From CAHJXG01 sp964235485 (lineage in GTDB: Bacteria; Pseudomonadota; Alphaproteobacteria; Acetobacterales; Acetobacteraceae), in the NCBI GenBank assembly GCA_964235485.1, contig CAXSAZ010000004.1, positions 1 through 64,000 of the forward strand: a stretch of DNA of 64,000 nt, in the 5' to 3' direction. A model generated the notes under the pieces. That model did not search any database. It worked only from the letters and a program-made list of their open reading frames with translations, and had not been told where the DNA came from. Shown in pieces: positions 14,973 to 23,167 of the stretch. A program made the position numbers and the translations under genes. The stretch's first letter is position 1. The number at the start of each line of letters is the position of its first letter.

Positions 14973-15803
14973 ATGCAGCAGATCACGGGACACACGCGGC
15001 TGGCGGGGGTGATCGGGTGGCCGGTGGGGCATTCCCGGTCGCCGCGCCTGCACAACCATTGGCTGGCGCGGCACGGGATCGACGGGGCCTACGTGCCGCT
15101 TCCCGTGGCGCCGGCGGACCTCCCGGCGGCGGTGCGCGGGCTGCGCGCGGCGGGGTTTCTCGGCGCCAACGTGACCGTGCCGCACAAGGAGGCGGTGCTG
15201 GCGCTGTGCGACCGGGTGCTGCCGGCCGGGCAGCGGGCCGGGGCGGTGAACACCTTGGTGTTCGGGCCGGACGGCATCACCGGGACCAACACGGACGGGG
15301 TGGGGTTCATCGAGAACCTGCGGGCGCATGGCGTCGATCCCGCGGCCGGGCCGGCGCTGCTGCTGGGCGCCGGGGGCGCTGCGCGGGCCATCGCGGCGGC
15401 GCTGCTCGACTTGGGCGTGCCGGTGGCGGTCGCCAACCGGTCGGCGGATCGCGCAACGGCGCTGGCGGCGGCGCTGCCGGGCTTGCAGGTGCGGCCCTGG
15501 GCGGAGCGGGGGGCGGCGCTCAACGAGGCGGCGCTGCTGGTCAACACCACGGTGCTGGGGATGATGGGGCAGGACGCCCTGCCCATGCCGCTGGACGGCG
15601 CGGCGCCCGGCTTGGCGGTGTCGGACATCGTGTATGCGCCCATGGTCACGCCGCTGCTGGCCGAGGCGGCGGCGCGGGGCTTCCGCACGGTGGGCGGCCT
15701 CGGCATGTTGCTGCACCAGGCCGTCGCGGGCTTCGCATCGTGGTTCGGCGTGACGCCGGCTGTGGACAGGGAGACCTTTGAACTGATCGCTGCGGATCTG
15801 TAA
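14973..15803 (+). CDS. aroE: Shikimate dehydrogenase
   Basis: NADP-dependent reduction of 3-dehydroshikimate to shikimate in aromatic amino acid synthesis. 276 aa with the substrate-binding N-terminus GWPVGHSRSPRLHNHW, then NVTVPHKEAVL (catalytic Lys) and NTDGVGF. The NADP-binding LGAGGAARAI and C-terminal GLGMLLHQAV also match. ATG 14973 places the family start correctly. It is first in a cluster with coaE (11 bp gap) and dnaQ, an order seen in many alphaproteobacteria. Confidence 0.96.
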   Translation: MQQITGHTRLAGVIGWPVGHSRSPRLHNHWLARHGIDGAYVPLPVAPADLPAAVRGLRAAGFLGANVTVPHKEAVLALCDRVLPAGQRAGAVNTLVFGPDGITGTNTDGVGFIENLRAHGVDPAAGPALLLGAGGAARAIAAALLDLGVPVAVANRSADRATALAAALPGLQVRPWAERGAALNEAALLVNTTVLGMMGQDALPMPLDGAAPGLAVSDIVYAPMVTPLLAEAAARGFRTVGGLGMLLHQAVAGFASWFGVTPAVDRETFELIAADL

Positions 15804-15814
15804 TCTACGGGCGC

Positions 15815-16402
15815 ATGAGGATCATCGGCCTGACCGGCGGCATCGGCATGGGGAAGTCCACGGTCGCCGCGGCGTTCCGGCGGGCCGGCATCCCGGTGTT
15901 CGACGCCGACGCGGCGGTGCACGCGCTGCAAGGCCGCGGCGGGCGGGCGGTGCGGGCCATCGGGGAAGCGTTTCCGGGCACGATCCGGGACGGCGCCGTG
16001 GACCGCGCGGCGCTCCGGGCCGTCGCCGTGCCCGACCCCGCCGCCATGCGGACGCTGGAGCGCATCCTGCACCCGATGGTGCGCGCGGCGGAGCGGGCGT
16101 TCCTCCACCGCGCCCGCCGGGCCGGGCGGCGGGCGGCGGTGCTGGACGTGCCCTTGCTACTGGAAACCGGGGGCGAGCGCCGGGTCGATCTGGTGCTGGT
16201 GGCCTCCGCCCCCCGCGCCGTGCAGCGGGCGCGGGTGCGGGCACGGCGGCAGATGACGGACGCGCAGATCGACGCCATCATAGCGCGCCAGATGCCCGAT
16301 GCCGAGAAGCGCCGCCGCGCCCATGTCATCATTTCGACGGGATTGTCCCGCCACCATGCGCTTCGCCAACTGAAACGCTTGATCCAGGAGCTGCAGCCTT
16401 GA
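15815..16402 (+). CDS. coaE: Dephospho-CoA kinase
   Basis: Last step of coenzyme A synthesis, phosphorylating the ribose 3' hydroxyl. 195 aa with P-loop GLTGGIGMGKST at the N-terminus, FDADAAVH (family DAD motif) and DVPLLLETG in the CoA-binding lid region. The C-terminal TGLSRHHALRQL is also usual. The stop overlaps the dnaQ TTG start by 4 nt. Confidence 0.96.
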   Translation: MRIIGLTGGIGMGKSTVAAAFRRAGIPVFDADAAVHALQGRGGRAVRAIGEAFPGTIRDGAVDRAALRAVAVPDPAAMRTLERILHPMVRAAERAFLHRARRAGRRAAVLDVPLLLETGGERRVDLVLVASAPRAVQRARVRARRQMTDAQIDAIIARQMPDAEKRRRAHVIISTGLSRHHALRQLKRLIQELQP

Positions 16403-17073
16403 GCCGATCCGTCCTGTTCGACACGGAAACCACGGGCCTCGACCCGCTGACGGGCGACCGGGTGATCGAGGTCGCCTGCCTGGAGCTGATGCGCGACCTG
16501 CCGACCGGGCGCACGTTCCACCGCTTCATCGACCCGGAGCGCGACATCGACCCGGACGCGAGCCGGGTGCACGGCCTGTTCCGCGCGGACCTGCGGGGCA
16601 AGCCGCGCTTCGCGGAGGTCGCGGACGAGCTGCTGGCGTTCATCGGCGACGATCCGCTGGTCGCGCACAACGCGCCGTTCGACTTCGGCTTCCTGGATGC
16701 GGAGCTGGCCCGGCTGCGCCGCCCCGCGCTCGACCGGGGGCGCATGGTCGATACGCTGGCGCTGGCCAAGGCGCGCTTCCCCGGCCTGCCCAACAGCCTG
16801 GACGCGCTGTGCCGCCGCTTCGGCATCGACCTGTCGGAGCGCACCAGCCACAACGCCCTGCTCGACTGCCGCCTCTTGGCGGAGGTGTATGTGGAGCTGA
16901 CCGGCGGGCGGCAGCGCGGGCTGCTGCTGGCGGAGGATGACGGCGCGCGGCTTTCCGTGTCCTACCAGCCCGCCGGGCCGCGCACGCCGGTGCGGGTCGA
17001 ACCCGGCCCGGACGCGCTGGCCCGCCATGCGGCGTTCCTGGCCCGGTTGAAGGAGCCGCTGTGGCTGGCCTGA
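16399..17073 (+). CDS. dnaQ: DNA polymerase III epsilon subunit (3'-5' exonuclease)
   Basis: Proofreading exonuclease of the replicase. 224 aa from TTG 16399. DEDDh motifs are intact: ExoI FDTETTGLD, ExoII HNAPFDFGFLDAEL and ExoIII HNALLDCRLLAEVY. The C-terminal segment after about residue 180 is the short polymerase-binding tail. It is coupled by a 4-nt overlap to coaE and overlaps the GTG of the downstream kinase by 13 nt. Confidence 0.95.
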   Translation: MSRSVLFDTETTGLDPLTGDRVIEVACLELMRDLPTGRTFHRFIDPERDIDPDASRVHGLFRADLRGKPRFAEVADELLAFIGDDPLVAHNAPFDFGFLDAELARLRRPALDRGRMVDTLALAKARFPGLPNSLDALCRRFGIDLSERTSHNALLDCRLLAEVYVELTGGRQRGLLLAEDDGARLSVSYQPAGPRTPVRVEPGPDALARHAAFLARLKEPLWLA

Positions 17074-19619
17074 AGCCGTTCAACCCGTGGCGGTCGATGT
17101 CGGTGCGCTGGAAGGCGGCCGGGCTGCTCCTGGCGACGCTGCTGCTGGTGGCCGCGGCCGTGCTGTGCGAGCGCGAGGTGGCCCAGTCGATCCAGGCGGC
17201 GGCCGAGCGCGGCCGGCTGGCGCGTCAGCAGGCCGGCGCCGCGCTGCAGGTGTTGATGGCCGCGCAGGACGCCGAGACCGGGCAGCGCGGCTTCCTGCTG
17301 ACCGGCCGGACATATTACCTCGACCCTTACCACCACGCCGCCGCCCGGATGGGAGCGGTGCTGGACCGCTTGGAGGAACTCGGCCGCGACACCCCCTGGC
17401 TGCGGGAGGAGGCCGCGCCGTTGCGCGAGCTGGTGCCGCGCAAGATGGCCGAGCTGGAAGAGACCGTGGCGCTGGCCCGCGCCGGCAAGAACCAGGACGC
17501 CATCGACCAGGTGCTGACCGACGACGGCAAGGCGCTGATGGACGACATCCGCGCCACCGTGCAGCGCATCGCGGACCGGGCGGAGGCCGAGCGCGGGGCC
17601 GAGGTCGCGTCGGTGCTGACCCGTCAGCGCCTGGCCAGCATCGGCATGCAGGTGGCGGCGGCGCTGGGGGTGCTGCTGCTGGGCTTGGCGGTGCTGGCAC
17701 TGCTGCTGGGCCGGGCGCGCCTGCTGGACACCAGGCGGCGGGAGCAGTTGCTGGCCGCGCAGCTCCACGCCGCGGTGGAGCACATCCGCGACGGCGTCGC
17801 GGTGTTCGACCCCGATGAGCGCCTGGTGCTCCGCAACAGCCGCTTCGCCGGGACGATCGGCCTGCCGCCCGACCTCGTGCGCCCCGGCGTGACGCTGGCT
17901 GCCCTCGCGGCGGCGCAGCGCCTGGATCCGCCGCTGCTGTCCGCCCCCCGCCCCAGCGGCACGCCGGCGGTTGCGGAAGCGCAGCAGGACGGCCGCCGGC
18001 TGGAGATCTGGCGCTCCGCCATGCCCGATGGCGGCCAGATGGTCGCGGTGGCCGACATCACCCGCCGGGTGCAGGCCGAAAGCCTGGCCCGGCACGCGCA
18101 GAAGATGGAAGTGCTGGGCCAGATGACCGGCGGGGTCGCCCACGACTTCAACAACCTGCTGCAGGTCGTCTCGACGAACCTGGAACTGGTGTCGAAGCAT
18201 GTGGCAGGACGCGACGGGGAGGACGGGTGGCTGCACGCGCGCCTGGACGCGGCGCGCGCCGGCGTGGCCCGCGGCGCCCGGCTGACCCGGCACCTGCTCG
18301 CCTTTGCCCGCCGCCAGCCGCTGGCGCCCGAGCCGCTCGACCCAGCCCGCGTGCTGATGGGCGTCGAGGACATGCTGCGCCGCACGCTGGGCGAGGCCAT
18401 CGCGATGGAACTGGTGGTCGGCGGCGGCCTGTGGGCGGTGCGCGCCGACCCGGGCCAGTTGGAGAACGCGCTGCTGAACCTTGTCGTGAACGCGCGGGAC
18501 GCGATGACCGGGCCGGACGGGGAGCGGGCGGGGCGGCTTACGGTTGAAGTGGCGAACGCCTCCTTGGATGAGGAATACGCGGCGCGGGCGGCGGAGGTGA
18601 CGCCGGGCCAGTACGTGATGTTCGCCGTGACCGACACCGGCTGCGGCATGACGCCGGAGCAGCTTCGCCGCGCCACCGAGCCGTTCTACACGACCAAGGG
18701 GGAGGGCCAGGGCACCGGGCTGGGCTTGTCCATGGTGTTCGGCTTCGCCAAGCAGTCGGAAGGGCATTTCCAGCTCTACAGCGAGCCGGGCCGCGGCACC
18801 ACGGCGCGGCTTTACATCCCGCGCACCACCGCCGCCGTGCGCGCGCCGTCGCCGGAGCCGGCGGCCACAGCACCCGGGCAAGGCGAATTGGTGCTCTTGG
18901 TGGAGGACGACCCCGGGGTGCGGCAGGCGGCGGGCGACGCGCTGGCAAGCCTCGGCTACGCGGTGCTGGCCGCCGCGGACGCGGAGGCGGCGCAGCGGAT
19001 GTTGGAAGGCGGCGCGCGGCCGGACGTGCTGTTCACCGACGTGGTGATGCCGGGGCCGCTGTCCTCGCGCGGGCTGGCGGAGCAGGCGCAGCGCATGTTG
19101 CCGGGCCTCGCGGTGCTGTTCACCTCCGGCTACACGCAGAACTCGGTCGTGCACAACGGCGAGCTTGACCCGGGCATCAGCCTGCTGAGCAAGCCTTGGC
19201 GCACCGAGGACCTGGCCCGGCACCTGCGCACGGCGCTGGACGGCGCGCGCAGACCGCCCACCCCCGACGCGCTGCGCGTGCTGCTGGTGGAGGATGAGAT
19301 GCTGGTCCGCATGACCACGGCTGGTATGCTCGCCGATCTCGGCCACGACGTGCTGGAAGCGGCAACCGGCGCCGAGGCGCTGGCGCGGCTGGCCCAGGGC
19401 ATCGACTTGATGGTCTGCGACCTCGGCCTGCCGGACATGGACGGCCTGGCGCTGGTGGACCAGGTGCGCGAGCGCCTGCCCGGCATCCCGGTGGTCGTGG
19501 CCTCCGGCGCCGCCCGGGCCGGGGGAGAGGGCATCGTTTGGCTCGGCAAGCCCTATGACGAGGCGGCGCTGCGCGCGGCGCTGGACCAGGCCCGGGCGGC
19601 CTGCGCCCGCGCCGCGTAG
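17061..19619 (+). CDS. Membrane hybrid histidine kinase with CHASE3-like sensor and two receiver domains
   Basis: 852-aa sensor protein from GTG 17061; ATG 17097 is an alternative. It has TM1 at about 19-36 and a periplasmic CHASE3-type helical domain (about 40-190, DAETGQRGFLLTG). TM2 is at about 194-216 and a PAS-like segment at 225-340. The HisKA region has phosphoacceptor His361 in GGVAHDFNNLL. The HATPase has ALLNLVVNARDAM, TDTGCGM and GTGLGLSMV. Two receivers follow, with Asp660 (LFTDVVMP) and Asp787 (VCDLGLPDMDG). No cognate regulator or output gene is adjacent. The ligand is unknown. Confidence 0.93.
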   Translation: MAGLKPFNPWRSMSVRWKAAGLLLATLLLVAAAVLCEREVAQSIQAAAERGRLARQQAGAALQVLMAAQDAETGQRGFLLTGRTYYLDPYHHAAARMGAVLDRLEELGRDTPWLREEAAPLRELVPRKMAELEETVALARAGKNQDAIDQVLTDDGKALMDDIRATVQRIADRAEAERGAEVASVLTRQRLASIGMQVAAALGVLLLGLAVLALLLGRARLLDTRRREQLLAAQLHAAVEHIRDGVAVFDPDERLVLRNSRFAGTIGLPPDLVRPGVTLAALAAAQRLDPPLLSAPRPSGTPAVAEAQQDGRRLEIWRSAMPDGGQMVAVADITRRVQAESLARHAQKMEVLGQMTGGVAHDFNNLLQVVSTNLELVSKHVAGRDGEDGWLHARLDAARAGVARGARLTRHLLAFARRQPLAPEPLDPARVLMGVEDMLRRTLGEAIAMELVVGGGLWAVRADPGQLENALLNLVVNARDAMTGPDGERAGRLTVEVANASLDEEYAARAAEVTPGQYVMFAVTDTGCGMTPEQLRRATEPFYTTKGEGQGTGLGLSMVFGFAKQSEGHFQLYSEPGRGTTARLYIPRTTAAVRAPSPEPAATAPGQGELVLLVEDDPGVRQAAGDALASLGYAVLAAADAEAAQRMLEGGARPDVLFTDVVMPGPLSSRGLAEQAQRMLPGLAVLFTSGYTQNSVVHNGELDPGISLLSKPWRTEDLARHLRTALDGARRPPTPDALRVLLVEDEMLVRMTTAGMLADLGHDVLEAATGAEALARLAQGIDLMVCDLGLPDMDGLALVDQVRERLPGIPVVVASGAARAGGEGIVWLGKPYDEAALRAALDQARAACARAA

Positions 19620-19674
19620 CCCGAGCCGCCGTGGCTCCGCCTTTGCGGCCGGCTTGGTTGAATGACCGTCAACC

Positions 19675-19728
19675 GCTGATGGTCACCCATCCTACGCGAC
19701 CCATGCCGTAGGATGGGTGACCATCAGC
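19675..19728. terminator. 22-bp perfect inverted repeat between convergent genes
   Basis: Left arm 19675-19696 and right arm 19707-19728 are exact reverse complements (22 of 22) with a 10-nt loop. The core of the left arm reads GGTCACCCATCCTACG. It lies between the kinase stop (19619) and the secB stop (19767), so it could end transcription from both sides. There is no T-run. The length and perfection also fit a dispersed palindromic repeat. Confidence 0.6.
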
Positions 19729-19766
19729 AGCCGCACACAGGTCAACCCATGGTGCCGCCCGTGTTA

Positions 19767-20324
19767 TCAGACGGCCGCCGTTGTCGTTCCTTGCGCGCGT
19801 CGGCTTTGCCACAGCGACACGAAGTCAATGGGCTGCAGCAGCACGGGCGGGAAGCCGCCGTCACGCGTCACGTCGGCCAGGATGTTGCGGGCGTAGGGGA
19901 ACAGCAGGCGCGGGCATTCCACCAGCAGCACCGGCTCCACCGTGTTCTCCGGCACGTTGCTCAGGGTGAACACGCCGGCATAGGCCAGCTCGGCGATGAA
20001 CACCGGGCGGCCCCCCGCGGGCTGGCCCCCTGCGGCCTGGTTCTCGGCGGATGGGCCGTTCGCGGCCCCGTTCGGGGCGGGGGCCTGCGGCTCCGTCGCT
20101 TCCGCCTTGATCTGCAGCACGACCTCGAACACCTCGTGGCCCTCCTGGATGCGGCGGGCCTGGACATCGAGGTTGATGCTCACGTTGGGCTGGCTGCGCA
20201 GGGTGGTGTAGATTTCCGGGGCGCCCGGCACCTCGAAGGACAGGTCCTTGACGTATTGGATGTTCACCGTGAGCGGCGGAAGCTGCGGGCCTTCGGCGGC
20301 GGGCGGGGCGGCGGTCTCGGACAT
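19767..20324 (-). CDS. secB: Protein-export chaperone SecB
   Basis: Holds preproteins unfolded for SecA. 185 aa, longer than the usual about 150-165. The core has LTVNIQYVKDLSFEVPGAP, SINLDVQARR, FEVVLQIKAEA, FIAELAYAGVF and CPRLLFPYARNILADVTRDGGFPPVLLQPIDF. An about 28-residue Pro/Ala/Gly/Asn insertion (EPQAPAPNGAANGPSAENQ and onward, residues about 77-105) sits in a loop between core beta-strands. Convergent with the kinase gene. Confidence 0.95.
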   Translation of the reverse strand: MSETAAPPAAEGPQLPPLTVNIQYVKDLSFEVPGAPEIYTTLRSQPNVSINLDVQARRIQEGHEVFEVVLQIKAEATEPQAPAPNGAANGPSAENQAAGGQPAGGRPVFIAELAYAGVFTLSNVPENTVEPVLLVECPRLLFPYARNILADVTRDGGFPPVLLQPIDFVSLWQSRRAQGTTTAAV

Positions 20325-20406
20325 CGGATTCCTCGCGGTGAGAGTGCTGGCGGGCCGGGTAGCATGGCGGGGAAGGCGGCGCTACCCGGGCGCGAGTGCC
20401 GGGCCG

Positions 20407-20961
20407 CTAATGCTTCCAGACGATCTCGGCCGGCGGCGGCACGGTGGGGTCGCAGCGGAGCCAGTCGCCGTTCATCATGCTGCGCCCGGTGAGCGACAGG
20501 ATGAAGCCCCAATGGCTGACCACCAGGGTTTGCGACCAGTCGGGCAGCGCCGCCATCTCCGCGCGGAACAGCTCGGCGCGCCCGATCACCTGCTCGGCCG
20601 GCTCCTCCGCGGAGGGCCACCAGATGTCGTCGATTCCGGAAAAGTCATGCTCCGGCCAAGCGGCAACCAGGGCGGAGCGCGGGCTGCCGATGTCGCAGGC
20701 AAAGGCGTAGCGTTCCCGCACCACCGGGTTGACCACGACGGGCACGCCGAGCGCCCGGGCGATGGGCGCCGCGGTTTGCAGCGCGCGGGTGTAGGGGGAG
20801 GCCAGAATACGGGTGATGCCTTCGCCGCGCAGCGCCTCCGCCGCCGCCGCGGCCTGCTGGTGGCCGAGCGGGGTGAGCTGGGGGTCGCGGATGCCGGGGT
20901 CGCGCCGCGTTTCGGTGAAATGGAGGTTGAACTCGCTTTGGCCGTGGCGGAGCAGGATCAT
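20407..20961 (-). CDS. Histidine phosphatase family protein
   Basis: 184-aa phosphoglycerate-mutase-like phosphatase. The catalytic LLRHGQSEFN (His at residue 5) is at the N-terminus, followed by LTPLGHQQAAAAAEAL, SPYTRALQTA and the second catalytic His in VVSHWGFI. The substrate is unknown; small soluble members dephosphorylate metabolites or proteins. It lies upstream of secB on the same strand, 82 bp apart, and is divergent from the Tim44-like gene. Confidence 0.9.
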   Translation of the reverse strand: MILLRHGQSEFNLHFTETRRDPGIRDPQLTPLGHQQAAAAAEALRGEGITRILASPYTRALQTAAPIARALGVPVVVNPVVRERYAFACDIGSPRSALVAAWPEHDFSGIDDIWWPSAEEPAEQVIGRAELFRAEMAALPDWSQTLVVSHWGFILSLTGRSMMNGDWLRCDPTVPPPAEIVWKH

Positions 20962-21062
20962 GCCCCCTACCTATGGCGCGCTTCCGCGGCCCGCAACCGG
21001 CGGGCTTCATTGTCCCGGCCCCCCGGCGCCCCCATGTGAGGCTCGTATCAAGGGATCAGGGC

Positions 21063-21734
21063 ATGGGCAGCGGCAGCTTTCCGATCGACCTTTTGTTGTT
21101 CGGCATGATTGCGGCCTTCTTGGTGCTGCGCCTGCGCGGCATCTTGGGCCGAAAGACGGGATTTGAGCGGCCGGCCCAGCCGGACGCCGCGCCTTCCGCC
21201 GTGCCGGGCATGGGCCGCGCCGCGCCCGGCCCGGTGATCGACGGGACGGCCAGCCCGTCCGAGCGCCCGCTGCCGGACCCGGGCAGCCCAGCCGGCGCGG
21301 CGCTGGCCCGGATGCGGGCAACCGACCGGGGCTTCGACCCGCAGCACTTCCTCAACGGGGCGGAGGCCGCGTTCCGCATGGTCGTGAGCGCCTTTGCCGC
21401 CGGGGACCGGGTGGCGCTGCGCCCCTTGCTGACCGACGACACTTACCGCAGCTTCGAGTCGGCCATCGCGGCGCGGGAAGCGGCGGGGGAAACGCAACGG
21501 AGCGAAATCCGCGGCATCGAGAGCCTGACGGTGGAGGAAGCGGCGCTGTCCGGCAACCAAGCCGCCATCACGCTGCGCATCGTGTCGGACCAGGTGTCGG
21601 AAACGCTGGACCGCGATGGCAAGCCGGTGGCGGGCGCGGACGCGGTGGCGGAGATCACCGACATCTGGACGTTCGAGCGCACGCTGAACCAGCCCGACCC
21701 GGCCTGGCGGCTCGCCGCGGCGCGGTCCGGGTAG
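21063..21734 (+). CDS. Tim44/TimA-like domain membrane protein
   Basis: 223-aa protein from ATG 21063. It has a single N-terminal transmembrane helix (about 5-23, FPIDLLLFGMIAAFLVLRL). A disordered Pro/Ala-rich linker and a Tim44 domain (about 95-220) with FLNGAEAAFRMVVSAFAAGD and LLTDDTYRSFESAI follow. Alphaproteobacterial homologues neighbour secB, as here (divergent), and are inner-membrane lipid- or translocase-associated proteins. The precise function is not established. Confidence 0.88.
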   Translation: MGSGSFPIDLLLFGMIAAFLVLRLRGILGRKTGFERPAQPDAAPSAVPGMGRAAPGPVIDGTASPSERPLPDPGSPAGAALARMRATDRGFDPQHFLNGAEAAFRMVVSAFAAGDRVALRPLLTDDTYRSFESAIAAREAAGETQRSEIRGIESLTVEEAALSGNQAAITLRIVSDQVSETLDRDGKPVAGADAVAEITDIWTFERTLNQPDPAWRLAAARSG

Positions 21735-21753
21735 TCGGTTCCAGGAGGCAGGC

Positions 21754-21981
21754 ATGATCGACTGGAGTCGGTGTCCCGATGTTGAGCGTGTTCCCGGCAG
21801 GGTATCGGGTGCGTGGGTCATCCGCGGGACTCGGGTGCCAGCCCAGGCAGTGATCGACAATGCGGGTGACGGCTTCACCGCGGAGCAGATCGCGGCCGAG
21901 ATTTATCATGGGCTGCCTGTCGAGCCGACGCGCCGGGTAATCAAGTTTGCCAAACGGGTACATGCGCCGCATCCTGCTTGA
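21754..21981 (+). CDS. DUF433 protein, probable antitoxin
   Basis: 75-aa winged-helix-like DUF433 protein. The pattern DWSRCPDVERVPGRVSGAWV, then RGTRVPAQAVIDN and GFTAEQIAAEIYHGLP, is typical. It overlaps the following DUF5615 gene by 20 nt, the usual arrangement of this antitoxin-toxin pair. The start ATG 21754 has CCAGGAGG 7 nt upstream. Confidence 0.88.
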   Translation: MIDWSRCPDVERVPGRVSGAWVIRGTRVPAQAVIDNAGDGFTAEQIAAEIYHGLPVEPTRRVIKFAKRVHAPHPA

Positions 21982-22324
21982 TCAGAATGCTCCGCTCGGC
22001 CTACGCAAGATCCTGATCGGCCACCATGTCCGGACCGCCTACGAGATGGGATGGGATGCTCTCGCAAATGGCGTTCTGCTTGCCGCGGCAGAACGGGCCG
22101 GCTTCGACATCATGGTCACGTCCGACCAGAACATAGAGCATCAGCAGAACCTAACGGGGCACCGGATTGCGCTTGTCGTCCTGACGACGAACCACTGGCT
22201 GACCGTGCGCTCCGCGGCGGACGCCGTTCTTGCGGCGTGTCTCACGGCAGGGCCGGGAACTTACAGTGTCGTTAATCTTCCGCCTCCGCCGCGCCGTCGC
22301 AGATCCTACCGAAATCCAGATTGA
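21962..22324 (+). CDS. DUF5615 PIN-like protein, probable toxin
   Basis: 120-aa PIN-like RNase candidate from ATG 21962. It has MRRILLDQNAPLGLRKIL (first acidic residue of the active site), then HHVRTAYEMGWDALANG and FDIMVTSDQNIEHQQNL with the conserved SDQN acidic site. It is paired with DUF433 just upstream. The C-terminus after about residue 100 is a basic, proline-rich tail. Toxicity is inferred from the family only. Confidence 0.87.
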   Translation: MRRILLDQNAPLGLRKILIGHHVRTAYEMGWDALANGVLLAAAERAGFDIMVTSDQNIEHQQNLTGHRIALVVLTTNHWLTVRSAADAVLAACLTAGPGTYSVVNLPPPPRRRRSYRNPD

Positions 22325-22337
22325 GACGCTCTCGGTT

Positions 22338-22359
22338 GGTTCCGCGCCTGGCGGAAACC
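22338..22359 (+). terminator. Weak candidate hairpin between DUF5615 and lutA
   Basis: GGTTCCGC pairs imperfectly (one bulge) with GCGGAAACC, 14 nt past the DUF5615 stop and 26 nt before the lutA start. No T-run. It may be a terminator or a lutA operator; support is limited. Confidence 0.25.
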
Positions 22360-22384
22360 GCGGCGGCGGCTTAGGGTAAGCGCC

Positions 22385-23167
22385 ATGCTGCAAGCCCGTC
22401 CTCGCGTCGCCTTGTTCGTCACCTGCCTCGTGGACCTGCACCGGCCCACGGTGGGGTTTGCCGCGATCAAGCTGCTGGAAGGGGCGGGGTGCCAGGTCGA
22501 GGTGCCGCGCGCCCAGACCTGCTGCGGCCAGCCCGCCTACAACAGCGGCGACCGCGCCACGGCGCGCGACATCGGGCGCGGCGTGCTGGATGCGTTCAGC
22601 GGCTACGATTACGTGGTGGTGCCGTCCGGCTCGTGCGGCGGCATGATCAAGCACCATTTGCCGCATCTGTTCGACGACGACCCCAACCTGCGCGCCCGGG
22701 CGGAGGCGCTGAGCGGGCGCACCCACGAACTGACCGGCTTCCTCACGGACGTGATGGGCGTGGGATCCGTCGCGGCCAGCTACCCCGGCACGGTCACCTA
22801 CCACGACAGTTGCTCCGGCCTGCGCGAGATGGGGCTGAAGGCGCAGCCGCGGGCCTTGCTGGCGGGGGTGGCCGGGCTGGAACTGCGGGAAATGGTGGAG
22901 CCAGAGGTGTGCTGCGGCTTCGGCGGCACGTTCTGCGTCAAGTATCCGGAGATTTCGACCCGGATGGTGTCGGAAAAGGCGAAGGACGTGGCGGCGACCG
23001 GGGCGGATACGCTGCTGGCCGGGGACCTGGGCTGCCTGCTGAACATGGCGGGGCGGCTGTCGCGCGAGGGCAGCGCGGTCCGGGTCCGGCATGTGGCCGA
23101 GGTGCTGGCCGGCATGACGGGCGACGTGCCGCCTATCGGCCAGGCGCGCGCTGCCGCGAAAAGCTAG
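22385..23167 (+). CDS. lutA: Lactate utilisation protein A (Fe-S oxidoreductase subunit)
   Basis: LutA/YkgE subunit of the LutABC L-lactate oxidation complex. 260 aa with two cysteine-rich CCG domains: TCCGQPAYNSGD with SGSCGGMIKHHLP, and YHDSCSGLREMG with VCCGFGGTFCVKYPEIS. The N-terminus RVALFVTCLVDLHRP is standard. It is separated from lutBC by one inverted gene; the stops of lutA and that gene abut with no spacing. LutA and LutBC normally form one operon, so the split is unusual. Confidence 0.93.
   Translation: MLQARPRVALFVTCLVDLHRPTVGFAAIKLLEGAGCQVEVPRAQTCCGQPAYNSGDRATARDIGRGVLDAFSGYDYVVVPSGSCGGMIKHHLPHLFDDDPNLRARAEALSGRTHELTGFLTDVMGVGSVAASYPGTVTYHDSCSGLREMGLKAQPRALLAGVAGLELREMVEPEVCCGFGGTFCVKYPEISTRMVSEKAKDVAATGADTLLAGDLGCLLNMAGRLSREGSAVRVRHVAEVLAGMTGDVPPIGQARAAAKS

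Noticed and set aside
16962..19346. 794-aa minus-strand ORF antisense to the hybrid kinase
   Set aside because: Shadow frame with Arg/His/Gln bias and no domain; the kinase is fully supported.
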